Made by a program: the position numbers and the translations under genes. Positions 34,669 to 43,845 of a stretch of DNA of 64,000 nucleotides are shown here, in pieces (the stretch's first letter is position 1; the number at the start of each line of letters is the position of its first letter). The notes beneath the pieces are model-generated. The model saw only the letters and a list, made by a program, of their open reading frames with translations, had not been told where the DNA came from and made no database searches. The stretch is from Bacteroidota bacterium (lineage in GTDB: Bacteria > Bacteroidota > Bacteroidia > Chitinophagales > Chitinophagaceae). The DNA is taken from contig JAPLEO010000134.1 of assembly GCA_026391125.1 (NCBI GenBank), positions 1 through 64,000 of the forward strand. The letters run 5' to 3'.

Positions 34669-36102
34669 TTATTCCCTACCAACCGGTATTTGAATGTAAG
34701 TTTTACAACCCGCTCCAATTGCGCTTACGATCTCAATTTTCCCATTGAACGACTCTATTCGGTTGATCATATTTGAAACCCCAAGACCGGTTCTTTTCAC
34801 ACTGGTATCATAGCCTTTACCATCATCAACAACTGAAATGGCAATTATTTTATTAGCTTCTTTTATTGAAATGCTGATATTTTTTGCTTCAGCGTATTTA
34901 AAAATATTATTGATCTGTTCTTGAACAACTCTGAGGATATTTATTTTTAGTTCATCGAATAATATTTCTGGATCAACGTCATATTCGAATGCAATATTGA
35001 TAGATTCATTGTTTTTCTTAAAAATTGCAATAAGATTTTCGATCAATTCGTTCAGCGCAAAGTCTTTTGTTGGGGCTCCCATTTTTTGACATAACAAACG
35101 AATTTCTTTGATAGACATATCTATTAATTCATTCGGGTATTTGATCAATTCTTTGAGCTCCTCATTTTTATTGCCTGCGAGGTTCAAATATATTTTAGCC
35201 CCTGTTAAGATCTGATTGATGTTATCGTGTAACTCTTTGGCTAAATGATTTCGCTCGTTTTCTTGCGTATTAATGATTGCTCGAACCGTTCTTTTTTGTT
35301 CCTGAACTTTTTGATCTTCTATTTTAATTTCAAGCAATTTTAGGTTTTCATCGCTTTCATGTTGCGCGGTGATGTCTTTAATATACACCGAGATACCAGT
35401 ATCGGAAGGATAGATTGAAGTATCGATCCACTTATTAAAAGAGTTCGAAAACTCTTTGAAATGATGATTTTTTACATAATTTAAAGCCTGTTCGTACTGC
35501 GGTTTTAGTATTGCTACATCTGACACATTTAATTCATCCCAGATATTCTTTCCTAACAAGTAACTCATCGGCTTATTGAATAATTCCTCTGCCTTTTTAT
35601 TTGCATAGGTAAATTGCCAAGATAGATCAAGGGCTATAAAACAATCAGACACCCGCTCAACTAATTCTCGATACTTTTTTTCATTTTCTTTTAACCTTGT
35701 AACAGTTTCCTGTTTCTCATTATCTGTGCATTTCTGTTTAATGGCAGCAGCAATAGCAGAAGGCAATCTGGCGATCCTATCTTTTAGAATATAATCGTCT
35801 GCCCCTTGTTTAATGATGGTAGCTGCAAACTCTTCTGAAACTGTTCCTGTTACTAATATAAACGGAATATGAGTAGATCTATGACAAGTAAGGTTTAATG
35901 CAGCTGAGCCATCAAAATTAGGTAAGGAATTATCTGCGAGTATAATATCTGGAGAAAAATCATCTAATGCCTGAGTAAAGCTTTCTTGATCCATGGCAAT
36001 ATTAAACTCAGCATCCTTATTCTCTTTTTTAATTAGTCGCTTAATTAAATCTGCATCAGTAGCACTGTCCTCCAGAATTAGAACTTTTAATGAAGTTTCC
36101 AT
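34669..36102 (-). CDS. Response-regulator-PAS-histidine-kinase hybrid (HisKA_3 type)
   Basis: 477 aa, no membrane helix. Receiver domain about 1-125 (ILEDSATDADLI; phospho-acceptor Asp in IILADNSLP, about residue 56; Lys in YILKDR). A PAS domain is at about 140-245. A HisKA_3-type dimerisation region carries the His in LAKELHDNINQIL (about residue 290), with a HATPase at about 370-477 (VVDDGKGYDTS, GLGVSNM). It is the last gene of three, 15 bp after the single-domain response regulator, so the trio is probably one phosphorelay. Input and target are unknown. Confidence 0.9.
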   Translation of the reverse strand: METSLKVLILEDSATDADLIKRLIKKENKDAEFNIAMDQESFTQALDDFSPDIILADNSLPNFDGSAALNLTCHRSTHIPFILVTGTVSEEFAATIIKQGADDYILKDRIARLPSAIAAAIKQKCTDNEKQETVTRLKENEKKYRELVERVSDCFIALDLSWQFTYANKKAEELFNKPMSYLLGKNIWDELNVSDVAILKPQYEQALNYVKNHHFKEFSNSFNKWIDTSIYPSDTGISVYIKDITAQHESDENLKLLEIKIEDQKVQEQKRTVRAIINTQENERNHLAKELHDNINQILTGAKIYLNLAGNKNEELKELIKYPNELIDMSIKEIRLLCQKMGAPTKDFALNELIENLIAIFKKNNESINIAFEYDVDPEILFDELKINILRVVQEQINNIFKYAEAKNISISIKEANKIIAISVVDDGKGYDTSVKRTGLGVSNMINRIESFNGKIEIVSAIGAGCKTYIQIPVGRE

Positions 36103-36117
36103 AATTCATTTTTTAAA

Positions 36118-36561
36118 TTATTTTACAGGGTGAACGTTATGTATCATCCAATAGCAGCCTAACTGCTCTAAAACATGGAAAAAGTTATCGCTCTCAACCG
36201 GTTTTACGATATAACTATTTACTCCTAATGCGTAACAATTTTTAATATCAGGATCTTCTTTTGAAGATGTTAAAACCACAATGGGAATACTATTCGTTCT
36301 TGGATCTGATTTTAATTGTTCAAGTACTTCCATTCCAGAAATCTTTGGCATTTTAAGATCAAGCAAAATAAGCCTTGGCTGATCATTAAAATTTCGTTCT
36401 GCATAATTGCCTTTGCAATAGATAAAGTCTAAAGCTTCAGCACCATCTTTCACGTGTTGGATCTTATTAGTAAGTCCACTTTTTTTGAGTGCACGAATAG
36501 TAAGCATTGCATCATCCATATTATCTTCGGCAAATAATATTTCTATAACGTTATAAAGCAT
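36118..36561 (-). CDS. Single-domain response regulator (Rcp1-like)
   Basis: 147 aa, receiver domain only. Phospho-acceptor Asp lies in LILLDLKMP (about residue 68), with the acidic pocket in LFAEDNMDDA, the Thr/Ser in VVLTSS and Lys in YIVKPV. The fold and long insertion after strand 2 resemble Rcp1, the partner of phytochrome-type kinases. It lies between the CHASE3 kinase (15 bp upstream) and the RR-PAS kinase, and probably relays phosphate between them. Confidence 0.9.
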   Translation of the reverse strand: MLYNVIEILFAEDNMDDAMLTIRALKKSGLTNKIQHVKDGAEALDFIYCKGNYAERNFNDQPRLILLDLKMPKISGMEVLEQLKSDPRTNSIPIVVLTSSKEDPDIKNCYALGVNSYIVKPVESDNFFHVLEQLGCYWMIHNVHPVK

Positions 36562-36576
36562 TTTTTAATTTTTTAG

Positions 36577-38043
36577 TTAATTACTTAATTCTGAGACCAC
36601 ATTTTTTTCATTAGGCATGCTAAAATAAAAGCGGGCACCTTCATTTAAAACAGATTCTCCCCAAACAAGTCCATTATGCCGAGTCACTATTTTTTGAACA
36701 ATTGCCAGACCAATGCCTGTTCCTTCAAATTCATCCTGTCCGTGTAACCTTTGAAATACGCCAAACAGTTTATTATAGTATTTCATATCAAAACCAGCTC
36801 CATTATCTTTCACATAATAAACTGTGTGATCATCTTTTTGATAGCAGCCAATTTCGATGATCGTTTTGGGTTTATATTTTGAAAATTTAACGGAATTACT
36901 GATCAAATTGATCCATACTTGATGTATCAGAGAAGAATCACCATAAATATGAGTAAGAGGATGAATCGTAAATTCAATTTGGCTTTCTGGGTTTTCTATT
37001 GATATTTCATCGCAGAGTGTGCTCACCATTTCTTGCATATCTATTTCTGAACCACTTATGGCTTTTCTACCCAATTTTGAAAAAGCAAGTAGGTCATCAA
37101 TTAAGTGCCCCATCTTTTTTGAATTACTTACTATCGATGCTAAAACCGTTACTCCATCTGCGTCTAACTTATCTAAATAATCTTCTTCTAATATTTTTGT
37201 ATAACCATTGATTGCTCTGATAGGAGCTCTTAGATCATGTGAAACAGAATAGGAGAAAGATTCCAATTCTTTATTGGCAGCCTCATATTTCGCAGTGCGT
37301 TCTATAACCAAATACTCTAATTCTTCATTTAGCTTTTGGTATTTAGCTTCTGAAATTTTTAATTCATTGTTTAAAATAACTAATTCATCAGCTTGTACTA
37401 TTTTGTCATTCTTTTGAGTTATGTTTCTATGATAACTAATTAAAAATAGAACAGATGCAATAGACATTAGAGCAAACAAAGAACCTATGACCCAATTAAA
37501 AATTATTATATCTTTTTCATTTAATAATTTTCTTTGCTGGAGATATTCATATTCTTTAGCAATGATTTTACCAATAATCAATCGTATTTGATTTGAGTAA
37601 TAATTCCCTTCTTCTTTTTTAATATTTTTTAAGGCATTGGCTAGACCAATCTTATTTATCAATTCAATACCTTGGTCAATAAAAGCAATTCTCTTTTGTA
37701 TATAATATTTTAACGAATCTAAAAGTACTTGTTGACCTGGCTTGATTTTAGTTAATGTCTTAAGAACAGCAATGTTTTTGTATATAACATCTTTTGCAAT
37801 AAGATTTGGTTGAAGAAAGACGCTATCATTTGTAATTACGTATCCTAGGGCACCAGTTTCAATATCTTTAGTATGGGAAAGTGTTTTTTCAGATAAGCTT
37901 ATAATTTCTATTGTGTGATCAACCCATTTGGCCGAATCAAGCATTTTTCTATTACTTTGATAAACCGCATATCCAATGGATCCTATCAACACTAAAACAA
38001 AGAAAAAAGGCAACCATATATTTTGAATGACTTTCTTTTTCAT
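36577..38043 (-). CDS. CHASE3-domain sensor histidine kinase
   Basis: 488 aa. Two membrane helices (about 9-28 and 182-205) bracket an extracytoplasmic CHASE3-like domain with ETGALGYVITNDSVFLQPN. A coiled-coil linker leads to HisKA with the His in SYSVSHDLRAPIRAI (about 270) and a HATPase (LISNSVKFS, DNGAGFDMKY, GTGIGLAI). It is the first gene of the three-gene phosphorelay set and presumably senses an extracytoplasmic cue. Ligand unknown. Confidence 0.92.
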   Translation of the reverse strand: MKKKVIQNIWLPFFFVLVLIGSIGYAVYQSNRKMLDSAKWVDHTIEIISLSEKTLSHTKDIETGALGYVITNDSVFLQPNLIAKDVIYKNIAVLKTLTKIKPGQQVLLDSLKYYIQKRIAFIDQGIELINKIGLANALKNIKKEEGNYYSNQIRLIIGKIIAKEYEYLQQRKLLNEKDIIIFNWVIGSLFALMSIASVLFLISYHRNITQKNDKIVQADELVILNNELKISEAKYQKLNEELEYLVIERTAKYEAANKELESFSYSVSHDLRAPIRAINGYTKILEEDYLDKLDADGVTVLASIVSNSKKMGHLIDDLLAFSKLGRKAISGSEIDMQEMVSTLCDEISIENPESQIEFTIHPLTHIYGDSSLIHQVWINLISNSVKFSKYKPKTIIEIGCYQKDDHTVYYVKDNGAGFDMKYYNKLFGVFQRLHGQDEFEGTGIGLAIVQKIVTRHNGLVWGESVLNEGARFYFSMPNEKNVVSELSN

Positions 38044-38132
38044 AGGGGCACCTATTATTTCAATAAATAAAGGTCCCGCTCTTATTAAGCTTAAAACTTA
38101 CACAAATGCCACAAATACTTGCAAACTTCAGG

Positions 38133-39239
38133 CTATTTAACCTGTTTTACCCAATGTACATTTCGCTCTTTTAAATAATTGATAATAAAATCAAAATTCT
38201 CTTTGCTTTCTCCGACCTTCTCTGGAGGAAACACACCTTTTAAATCAATTTTGTTGGCGAGGGCTAATTCTGCGATGGCTGTGCAAGTGAGTCCTGTTGT
38301 TCTTGACATTGAACTCAACTGATTTTTTGTATCACAATAATCTAGGAGATTGTATTCAATAGTTATGGGTTGATCATCTTTTGTTCCTTCCACCACCACT
38401 TTCATCACAGTCAGGTCTTCGTCTGTTTCTTTGAGCTTCCAGGAATTAATCAAAACCTTGGAAGTAGCATCGATATGTGCTGGTTCAAAGAAGCCGATGG
38501 CTTTGAGTGTTTTGATCAGTTCAACGTGTCCTGGATATCGCAAGGTTTTCTCCGACATATTTGGAATATCTGGGAAGCTATCCAGAATGCTTCTTAATCC
38601 ATCAGTATTAAATCCGTCTAATGTTCCAATGCCATCAAAATTCAATGTTTCAATTTCAGATAGCGCTGGCTCTGTTTTGTTTTCACCGTTTACACGCAGT
38701 CTTGCTGGACGCATATACTCTTCAATCACATCAATCGGAGAGAATGGTGCTTTGTATTCAAAAGGTTTTTCACGTACAATGGGTAGTCCGCCTACATAGA
38801 ATTTAAAATTATGTACTTTGAATTCTTGATTGTATCTGCCTAATATCAAATTACTAATACCTGGTGCTACTCCACAATCCATGATGGCATATACATTGTG
38901 CTCGATGGCCAGCTGATGCAATGGCGCAATACTTTCTGGAAAAAAAGAAATGTCTACACTATTTTTTCCTGCTTTGATCACCAATTCCAAAACACGATAG
39001 CCCATGAATCCGGGAACGGCATTTACAACCAGATCGGCAAAGCTCAGCACTTCTTTTAAATTCAACGCAGGATCTAATAAATTGATCGCACCTGTTTCTA
39101 TGGAGCTATTCTTTCTTTTGAGCGTATCTAAGTTCTGTTGATTAAGATCGAAGGAAGTAACACTATGTGTTTTTGCAAGTTCTAACGCCATGGTTCTTCC
39201 AACCATTCCTGCACCTAAGACTGCGATATTAAAAGACAT
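38133..39239 (-). CDS. Saccharopine-dehydrogenase-like NAD(P) oxidoreductase
   Basis: 368 aa, cytoplasmic. An N-terminal Rossmann fold (AVLGAGMVGRTMALELA) is followed by the saccharopine dehydrogenase C-terminal domain (IMDCGVAPGISNLILGRY, GGLPIVREKPFEY). The family includes lysine-6-dehydrogenase and saccharopine-forming or -splitting enzymes of lysine metabolism. Length fits the single-domain enzyme. It follows the serine hydrolase gene by 9 bp on the same strand. Substrate cannot be fixed from sequence alone. Confidence 0.85.
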   Translation of the reverse strand: MSFNIAVLGAGMVGRTMALELAKTHSVTSFDLNQQNLDTLKRKNSSIETGAINLLDPALNLKEVLSFADLVVNAVPGFMGYRVLELVIKAGKNSVDISFFPESIAPLHQLAIEHNVYAIMDCGVAPGISNLILGRYNQEFKVHNFKFYVGGLPIVREKPFEYKAPFSPIDVIEEYMRPARLRVNGENKTEPALSEIETLNFDGIGTLDGFNTDGLRSILDSFPDIPNMSEKTLRYPGHVELIKTLKAIGFFEPAHIDATSKVLINSWKLKETDEDLTVMKVVVEGTKDDQPITIEYNLLDYCDTKNQLSSMSRTTGLTCTAIAELALANKIDLKGVFPPEKVGESKENFDFIINYLKERNVHWVKQVK

Positions 39240-39248
39240 TTGCTATGT

Positions 39249-40820
39249 TTAATTTTTCTTAAAATCAAGATCCTGAAAATCGAAACTAAAATCTGTGAGA
39301 GGTGAAATGGCATTCATTTTAATACCCGATGGCTTACCATCTTTATCCGTACTAAACATAACAAATGCATCTGCATCCATGCTTCGGTCTGTCCAACGCA
39401 CTATCAATGTATTGCCCTTATATGGAAATAGTTCACCACTTAATTTAGGGGAACGTTTTGAAGCAAACCAAGGCTTACCATTTTTAATAGATATTTCAAC
39501 CTCTCCAAACCATTGATCAGTATACTTACCTATATAAGAGTCTACACTAAAAGCACCAGTACTATTTTTGGTTTGAGCTGCAATTGTTGCTTCTACTTCA
39601 TCATTGATTTTTTTGGCTTCTGCTTCTCCTCTTGCTACACGTGCTGCATAGAGTTTTACCCAATCGAACCCTTTCACACCTAAATAGCCATCTTTAATAG
39701 AATTACTCACTGCGCTGAAAGCCGCGCCAACCTGCTGATTGGTGAATACAATGATTCCTAAATTAATTTCTGGGATCATCACTACTTGGGTAACGATTCC
39801 TGCTAGTCCGCCAGTATGCGTTACCTGTTTATATCCCTTTACATCGCTCAAAAACCATCCCAATCCGTATGCTGCAAAATGGGTATTGTAAGGTGCTACC
39901 GCTCTTGCCCCAATATTTGTTTGTGCTGCCCACATTTCTTCGTGCACCTCATCGCTAAATAATTTCTGCTTCAAACTATCACCATATTTACCATGATTCA
40001 TTTGCAGGATCACCCATTTACTTTCATCGATAATATTACTCCAAATACCACCTGCAGCATTTGCAGATTCACTCCAATCGATATCGATCGTTTCTACTTT
40101 CCCATTAACTGGCGCATGCGGACGAATACTATTGCTATTATCTTTTAGTCTGGATACCGAAGCTGCACTACTTTTAAAACCTAGGGGCTGCATGATTCTT
40201 TTTTCAATGAAATCTTCCCAGCTAATGCCCGAAACCCTTGCTACCACTTCTCCTGCTACGATGTATAAATTATTATCGTAATCATATTTTGTTCTGAAAC
40301 TGGATACTTGTTTTAAATATCGCAGATTATGAATAATGTCTTTTTTGGTGAAATCGCTTTGATCAGGAAACATCATAAGATCTCCGGCACCTAAACCCAA
40401 ACCACTTCTGTGTGTGAGCAAATCGCGGATCGTAAATTCTTCCGTTACATAGGGATTGTACATTTTAAATTCAGGGATATAGTCTGTTACCTTATCATCC
40501 CATTTCAATTTTCCTTCATCAACTAGCATACCTAAGGCAGCTGCAGTATAGGATTTGCTATTGGATGCAATTCCAAATAAAGTTTGCTCATCCACTTTTT
40601 TTCCGGTTCTTAAGCTGGCAACACCATAACCTTTAGCGTGGATCAACTTTCCGTCCTTCACTACACCAACCGACATACCCGGCACATTAAATGTTTTTAA
40701 AGTGAGTTCCACCAAAGAGTCGATTTGATTGCTCGACAAAGTCTGTGCTCCTACTGAAATGTTGAACAGTACCAAAGCGGTTAAGAGGCCGAATAGATAT
40801 TTCATAGTTGATTTTTTCAT
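39249..40820 (-). CDS. Secreted serine hydrolase, class C beta-lactamase family
   Basis: 523 aa with a signal peptide (KYLFGLLTALVLFNISVGAQ). The SxxK motif is in GIASNSKSYTAAAL (Ser about residue 87), the Y-x-N in YDYDNNLYIVAG (about 183), and an H-x-G in THTGGLAG (about 345). A C-terminal DUF3471-like domain (about 430-523) is typical of Bacteroidota members. These proteins are mostly D-aminopeptidases, esterases or peptidoglycan enzymes, seldom true beta-lactamases. It is likely periplasmic and probably co-transcribed with the downstream saccharopine-dehydrogenase-like gene. Confidence 0.9.
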   Translation of the reverse strand: MKKSTMKYLFGLLTALVLFNISVGAQTLSSNQIDSLVELTLKTFNVPGMSVGVVKDGKLIHAKGYGVASLRTGKKVDEQTLFGIASNSKSYTAAALGMLVDEGKLKWDDKVTDYIPEFKMYNPYVTEEFTIRDLLTHRSGLGLGAGDLMMFPDQSDFTKKDIIHNLRYLKQVSSFRTKYDYDNNLYIVAGEVVARVSGISWEDFIEKRIMQPLGFKSSAASVSRLKDNSNSIRPHAPVNGKVETIDIDWSESANAAGGIWSNIIDESKWVILQMNHGKYGDSLKQKLFSDEVHEEMWAAQTNIGARAVAPYNTHFAAYGLGWFLSDVKGYKQVTHTGGLAGIVTQVVMIPEINLGIIVFTNQQVGAAFSAVSNSIKDGYLGVKGFDWVKLYAARVARGEAEAKKINDEVEATIAAQTKNSTGAFSVDSYIGKYTDQWFGEVEISIKNGKPWFASKRSPKLSGELFPYKGNTLIVRWTDRSMDADAFVMFSTDKDGKPSGIKMNAISPLTDFSFDFQDLDFKKN

Positions 40821-40862
40821 TGCTAAATATTATGTCTAATTTTCTTTTTCTAAATTTAAGGT

Positions 40863-41759
40863 ATGAAGAATTTGTCACTGCTTTTTCTGTTCTGTTTTAT
40901 TTCAATGGTATCCATTGCACAGAATAATGGAACGAAAGTAGTTTTGTTGGGCACGGGCACACCAAACCCCGATCCTGAGCGTTCGGGGCCATCACTAGCG
41001 ATCATTGTAAACAATCATTCTTATGTGGTGGATTGTGGTCCGGGTGTTGTGCGCAGAGCTGCAGCAGCTGCTAAGAAAGAGATTCCGTCTCTCAAATCGG
41101 AAGGACTTACCCGCCTCTTCATTACACATTTACATAGCGATCATGTGGGAGGGTATTCAGATTTTATGTTGAGTCCGGCTGTTACAGGTAGACTGGAAGC
41201 ATTAGAAGTATACGGACCAAAAGGCATCGCCAAAATGACGCGTGATATTCAATCTGCTTACAAGGAGGACTTGGATATTCGCATCAAGGGTTTGGAGCGA
41301 GGGATACCGGAAGCTTATCAAGTGCATGTGCATGAGATCAAAGAAGGAATTGTTTATCAGGATTCGAATGTGGTGGTGAAAGCATTTAAAGTGAGCCATG
41401 GTTCTTGGGCCAATGCATTTGGTTTTCGATTTGAAACAAAAGATAAAGTGATCGTGGTGTCGGGTGACTGTACCTACAGTGAATCAGTCGTAAAAAATGC
41501 AATGGATTGTGATATACTGATCCATGAAGTGTATTCGATGGAAGGCTTAGCGAAAAGGGATGAACACTGGAAAAAGTATCATTCTACTTTTCATACATCT
41601 ACAGGTCAACTGGCAGAGATCGCGAATAAAACAAAACCGAAATTGTTGGTGCTCACACATCAGTTGCCATTTGGGATGAGTAAAGAAAGTTTGATGAAAG
41701 AATTGCAGGATCGATACAAGGGTGCTGTGGTTTATGGAAATGATCTGGATGTTTTTTAA
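40863..41759 (+). CDS. Secreted metallo-beta-lactamase-fold hydrolase, RNase Z-like
   Basis: 298 aa with a signal peptide (SLLFLFCFISMVSIAQ). The motif FITHLHSDHVGG (about residues 80-91) supplies the His-x-His-x-Asp-His zinc ligands, with further ligands in VVSGDCTYSE and LTHQLPFG. The layout is that of RNase Z/arylsulfatase-type proteins, but the signal peptide makes tRNA processing unlikely, so a periplasmic ester or phosphodiester substrate is expected. A -7-like TAAATTTA lies just upstream of the ATG. The GH36-like gene follows at 16 bp. Confidence 0.85.
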   Translation: MKNLSLLFLFCFISMVSIAQNNGTKVVLLGTGTPNPDPERSGPSLAIIVNNHSYVVDCGPGVVRRAAAAAKKEIPSLKSEGLTRLFITHLHSDHVGGYSDFMLSPAVTGRLEALEVYGPKGIAKMTRDIQSAYKEDLDIRIKGLERGIPEAYQVHVHEIKEGIVYQDSNVVVKAFKVSHGSWANAFGFRFETKDKVIVVSGDCTYSESVVKNAMDCDILIHEVYSMEGLAKRDEHWKKYHSTFHTSTGQLAEIANKTKPKLLVLTHQLPFGMSKESLMKELQDRYKGAVVYGNDLDVF

Positions 41760-41775
41760 TTATTTGAAATAATTG

Positions 41776-43845
41776 ATGATGAAAAAATTAACGATTGCTT
41801 TGTTTGGATGTTTCTTAATGGGGACTCAAATTTTATATGCACAAGAAACAATTCAGGTAACCCAAAAAAAAGATTCCCTATTTTTTTCTGTGCAGAACAA
41901 ACTGATCTTGAAAGCAGTGATTTCGGGTAATGCTTCGAAACTACAAATTCATGAACACCATAGCAGTTTAAATAATGCAGTGTATCAAACCATTTCGTTG
42001 GTGACATCCGATTTCAAAAGATTCAATTTCAAAGCTATTGTGATGGCTGATGAAGGATCGATTGCCTGTGAGAGCGACAGATGGAATGATGGTTTGAGCA
42101 TTGTGAGACATACGGTTGGTAAGAGTTTTAATTTACTCAATAACGCTGTATATAATAGAAATGAAGATTGGCTATTATCATTCGATGCAGCTTACCCAGC
42201 ATTTAATATGCAGCCACAAGAAAACAATCAGTATCAAATTCAGATAGTTAAATCAGAACTCATCATTCGCTTCAAACCCAGGTACTATCAACAACACAGA
42301 GGATTGACTTATTTTAAACCAAAGGAATATAGTATTTGGAAAAAGCCTGTAGTAGGATGGTGTAGTTGGTTTGCCTACTTTGATAATGTTACTGAAACAG
42401 ATATGCATCGTACAGCTGATGTCTTATCTACTAAGTTGAAAAAATACGGACTCGACTATATTCAAATAGATGATGGTTATCAGCAAGTGCCCATCGGTAT
42501 GCCCGAAACTTGGATCAACGCGAATAAAAAATTTCCTGCAGGTATGGGAAACCTTGCTAACTATATTGCTTCGAAGGGATTTCAACCGGGCATCTGGACC
42601 AATGTTTCTTTTGCCGATTCAGTTGCGGCATATCAGCACAAAGAATTATTCATAAAAACGCTTGATGGTAAAGTTGCATTGGGTAATTGGGTGGGCTATG
42701 TGATGAATGGGGCGAACAAGTCAACAATTGATCAATTGATTAAACCTATATATGCCGAGTTTAATAAAGAAGGCTGGCAATATTTTAAACTCGATGCGTT
42801 GAGACATTTGAAATATGAGGGCTATAATATGTTTAGTAAAGAACTGATGCGTGATGGCATCAATAAAAATGAAGCCTATAGAAATGTGGTAACAGCAGTG
42901 CGCAATCAAATTGGGAAGGATAAATTTTTAATGGCTTGTTGGGGCATCCGTCCTGAGTTGGTTGGCTTAGTAGATGGCTGCAGAATTGGGAACGATGGTT
43001 ATAGCTATGCAGGTTTAGCGCAGTTCAATTCTTATAACAATATCATTTGGCGTAACGATCCCGATCATATTGTGCTCTCTGCAAAAGAAGCGTACAGAAG
43101 TTGTACAGCTACTTCTTTAACTGGCTCACTGTTCATGCTCACTGATCAGCCTGAGTTGTATGAAAAGTCGAATTTGATTGATGCAGCTATTCGGTCAATT
43201 CCTGTTTTAATGACAAGTCCGGGTCAGGTATACGATGTAGATCCTTCCAGGTCGAGTTTGATTGCGCAGGCTGAAACAGAAATGAGTGGTTCGGGTCCGA
43301 GGCCATTTGATGCAAGCACAACAACTACTACCGGTTTGTTTCAAATGGATATTAATAAACCCTACGAAAACTGGACAGTGCTTGGAAGACTTGATGAAAG
43401 AGATCGTGTGATTCCATTAAAAGATCTTGGATTAGATGCGAAAAAAGAATATCTCGTGTTTGAATTTTGGAGTAAAAAATTTAGAGGTATTCAAACCAAA
43501 CAATTTATTCCAGGAGCGATTGATACTGCTTTTAATTGTCAGTTGTTTTGTTTTAGAGAAAAACAAAACCATCCACAATTATTGGCAACTAATAGGCATA
43601 TCAGTTGTGGTGCTTTGGAATTAGAACAATTACAGTGGAACAATAATGGGTTAATTGGTACCAGCAATTTAGTGGCTGATGATCTGTATAGTATTTATAT
43701 CTATGAGCCTGCAGGTGCAACATTCAAAAAGGTAAGCACAGGCAAAGCAGAATTGATCGAAAATGTTTTATCTGGTGAAATCAGAAAAATTAGTTTTCGA
43801 TCAACCGATGCAGTTGCGGTGCAATGGGAAATCAGTTATCAGTAA
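41776..43845 (+). CDS. GH36-like alpha-galactosidase/raffinose-synthase-type glycosidase, secreted
   Basis: 689 aa from ATG 41776, with a signal peptide (KLTIALFGCFLMGTQILYAQ). Clan-D TIM-barrel motifs are visible: WCSWFAYFDNVTE, DYIQIDDGYQ, the nucleophile Asp in WQYFKLDAL (about residue 340), and the acid/base region GCRIGNDGYSY (about 397-407). Members release alpha-galactose or transfer it among raffinose-type sugars. It probably shares a transcript with the MBL-fold gene. Its stop codon abuts that of the convergent DUF5107 gene (TAA next to TTA) with no gap. Confidence 0.85.
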   Translation: MMKKLTIALFGCFLMGTQILYAQETIQVTQKKDSLFFSVQNKLILKAVISGNASKLQIHEHHSSLNNAVYQTISLVTSDFKRFNFKAIVMADEGSIACESDRWNDGLSIVRHTVGKSFNLLNNAVYNRNEDWLLSFDAAYPAFNMQPQENNQYQIQIVKSELIIRFKPRYYQQHRGLTYFKPKEYSIWKKPVVGWCSWFAYFDNVTETDMHRTADVLSTKLKKYGLDYIQIDDGYQQVPIGMPETWINANKKFPAGMGNLANYIASKGFQPGIWTNVSFADSVAAYQHKELFIKTLDGKVALGNWVGYVMNGANKSTIDQLIKPIYAEFNKEGWQYFKLDALRHLKYEGYNMFSKELMRDGINKNEAYRNVVTAVRNQIGKDKFLMACWGIRPELVGLVDGCRIGNDGYSYAGLAQFNSYNNIIWRNDPDHIVLSAKEAYRSCTATSLTGSLFMLTDQPELYEKSNLIDAAIRSIPVLMTSPGQVYDVDPSRSSLIAQAETEMSGSGPRPFDASTTTTTGLFQMDINKPYENWTVLGRLDERDRVIPLKDLGLDAKKEYLVFEFWSKKFRGIQTKQFIPGAIDTAFNCQLFCFREKQNHPQLLATNRHISCGALELEQLQWNNNGLIGTSNLVADDLYSIYIYEPAGATFKKVSTGKAELIENVLSGEIRKISFRSTDAVAVQWEISYQ

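Noticed and set aside
39249-40820. Antibiotic-resistance beta-lactamase (also 60935-62410)
   Set aside because: SxxK serine hydrolases with C-terminal extra domains are a broad family; the lengths and extra domains fit peptidase or esterase members better than AmpC.
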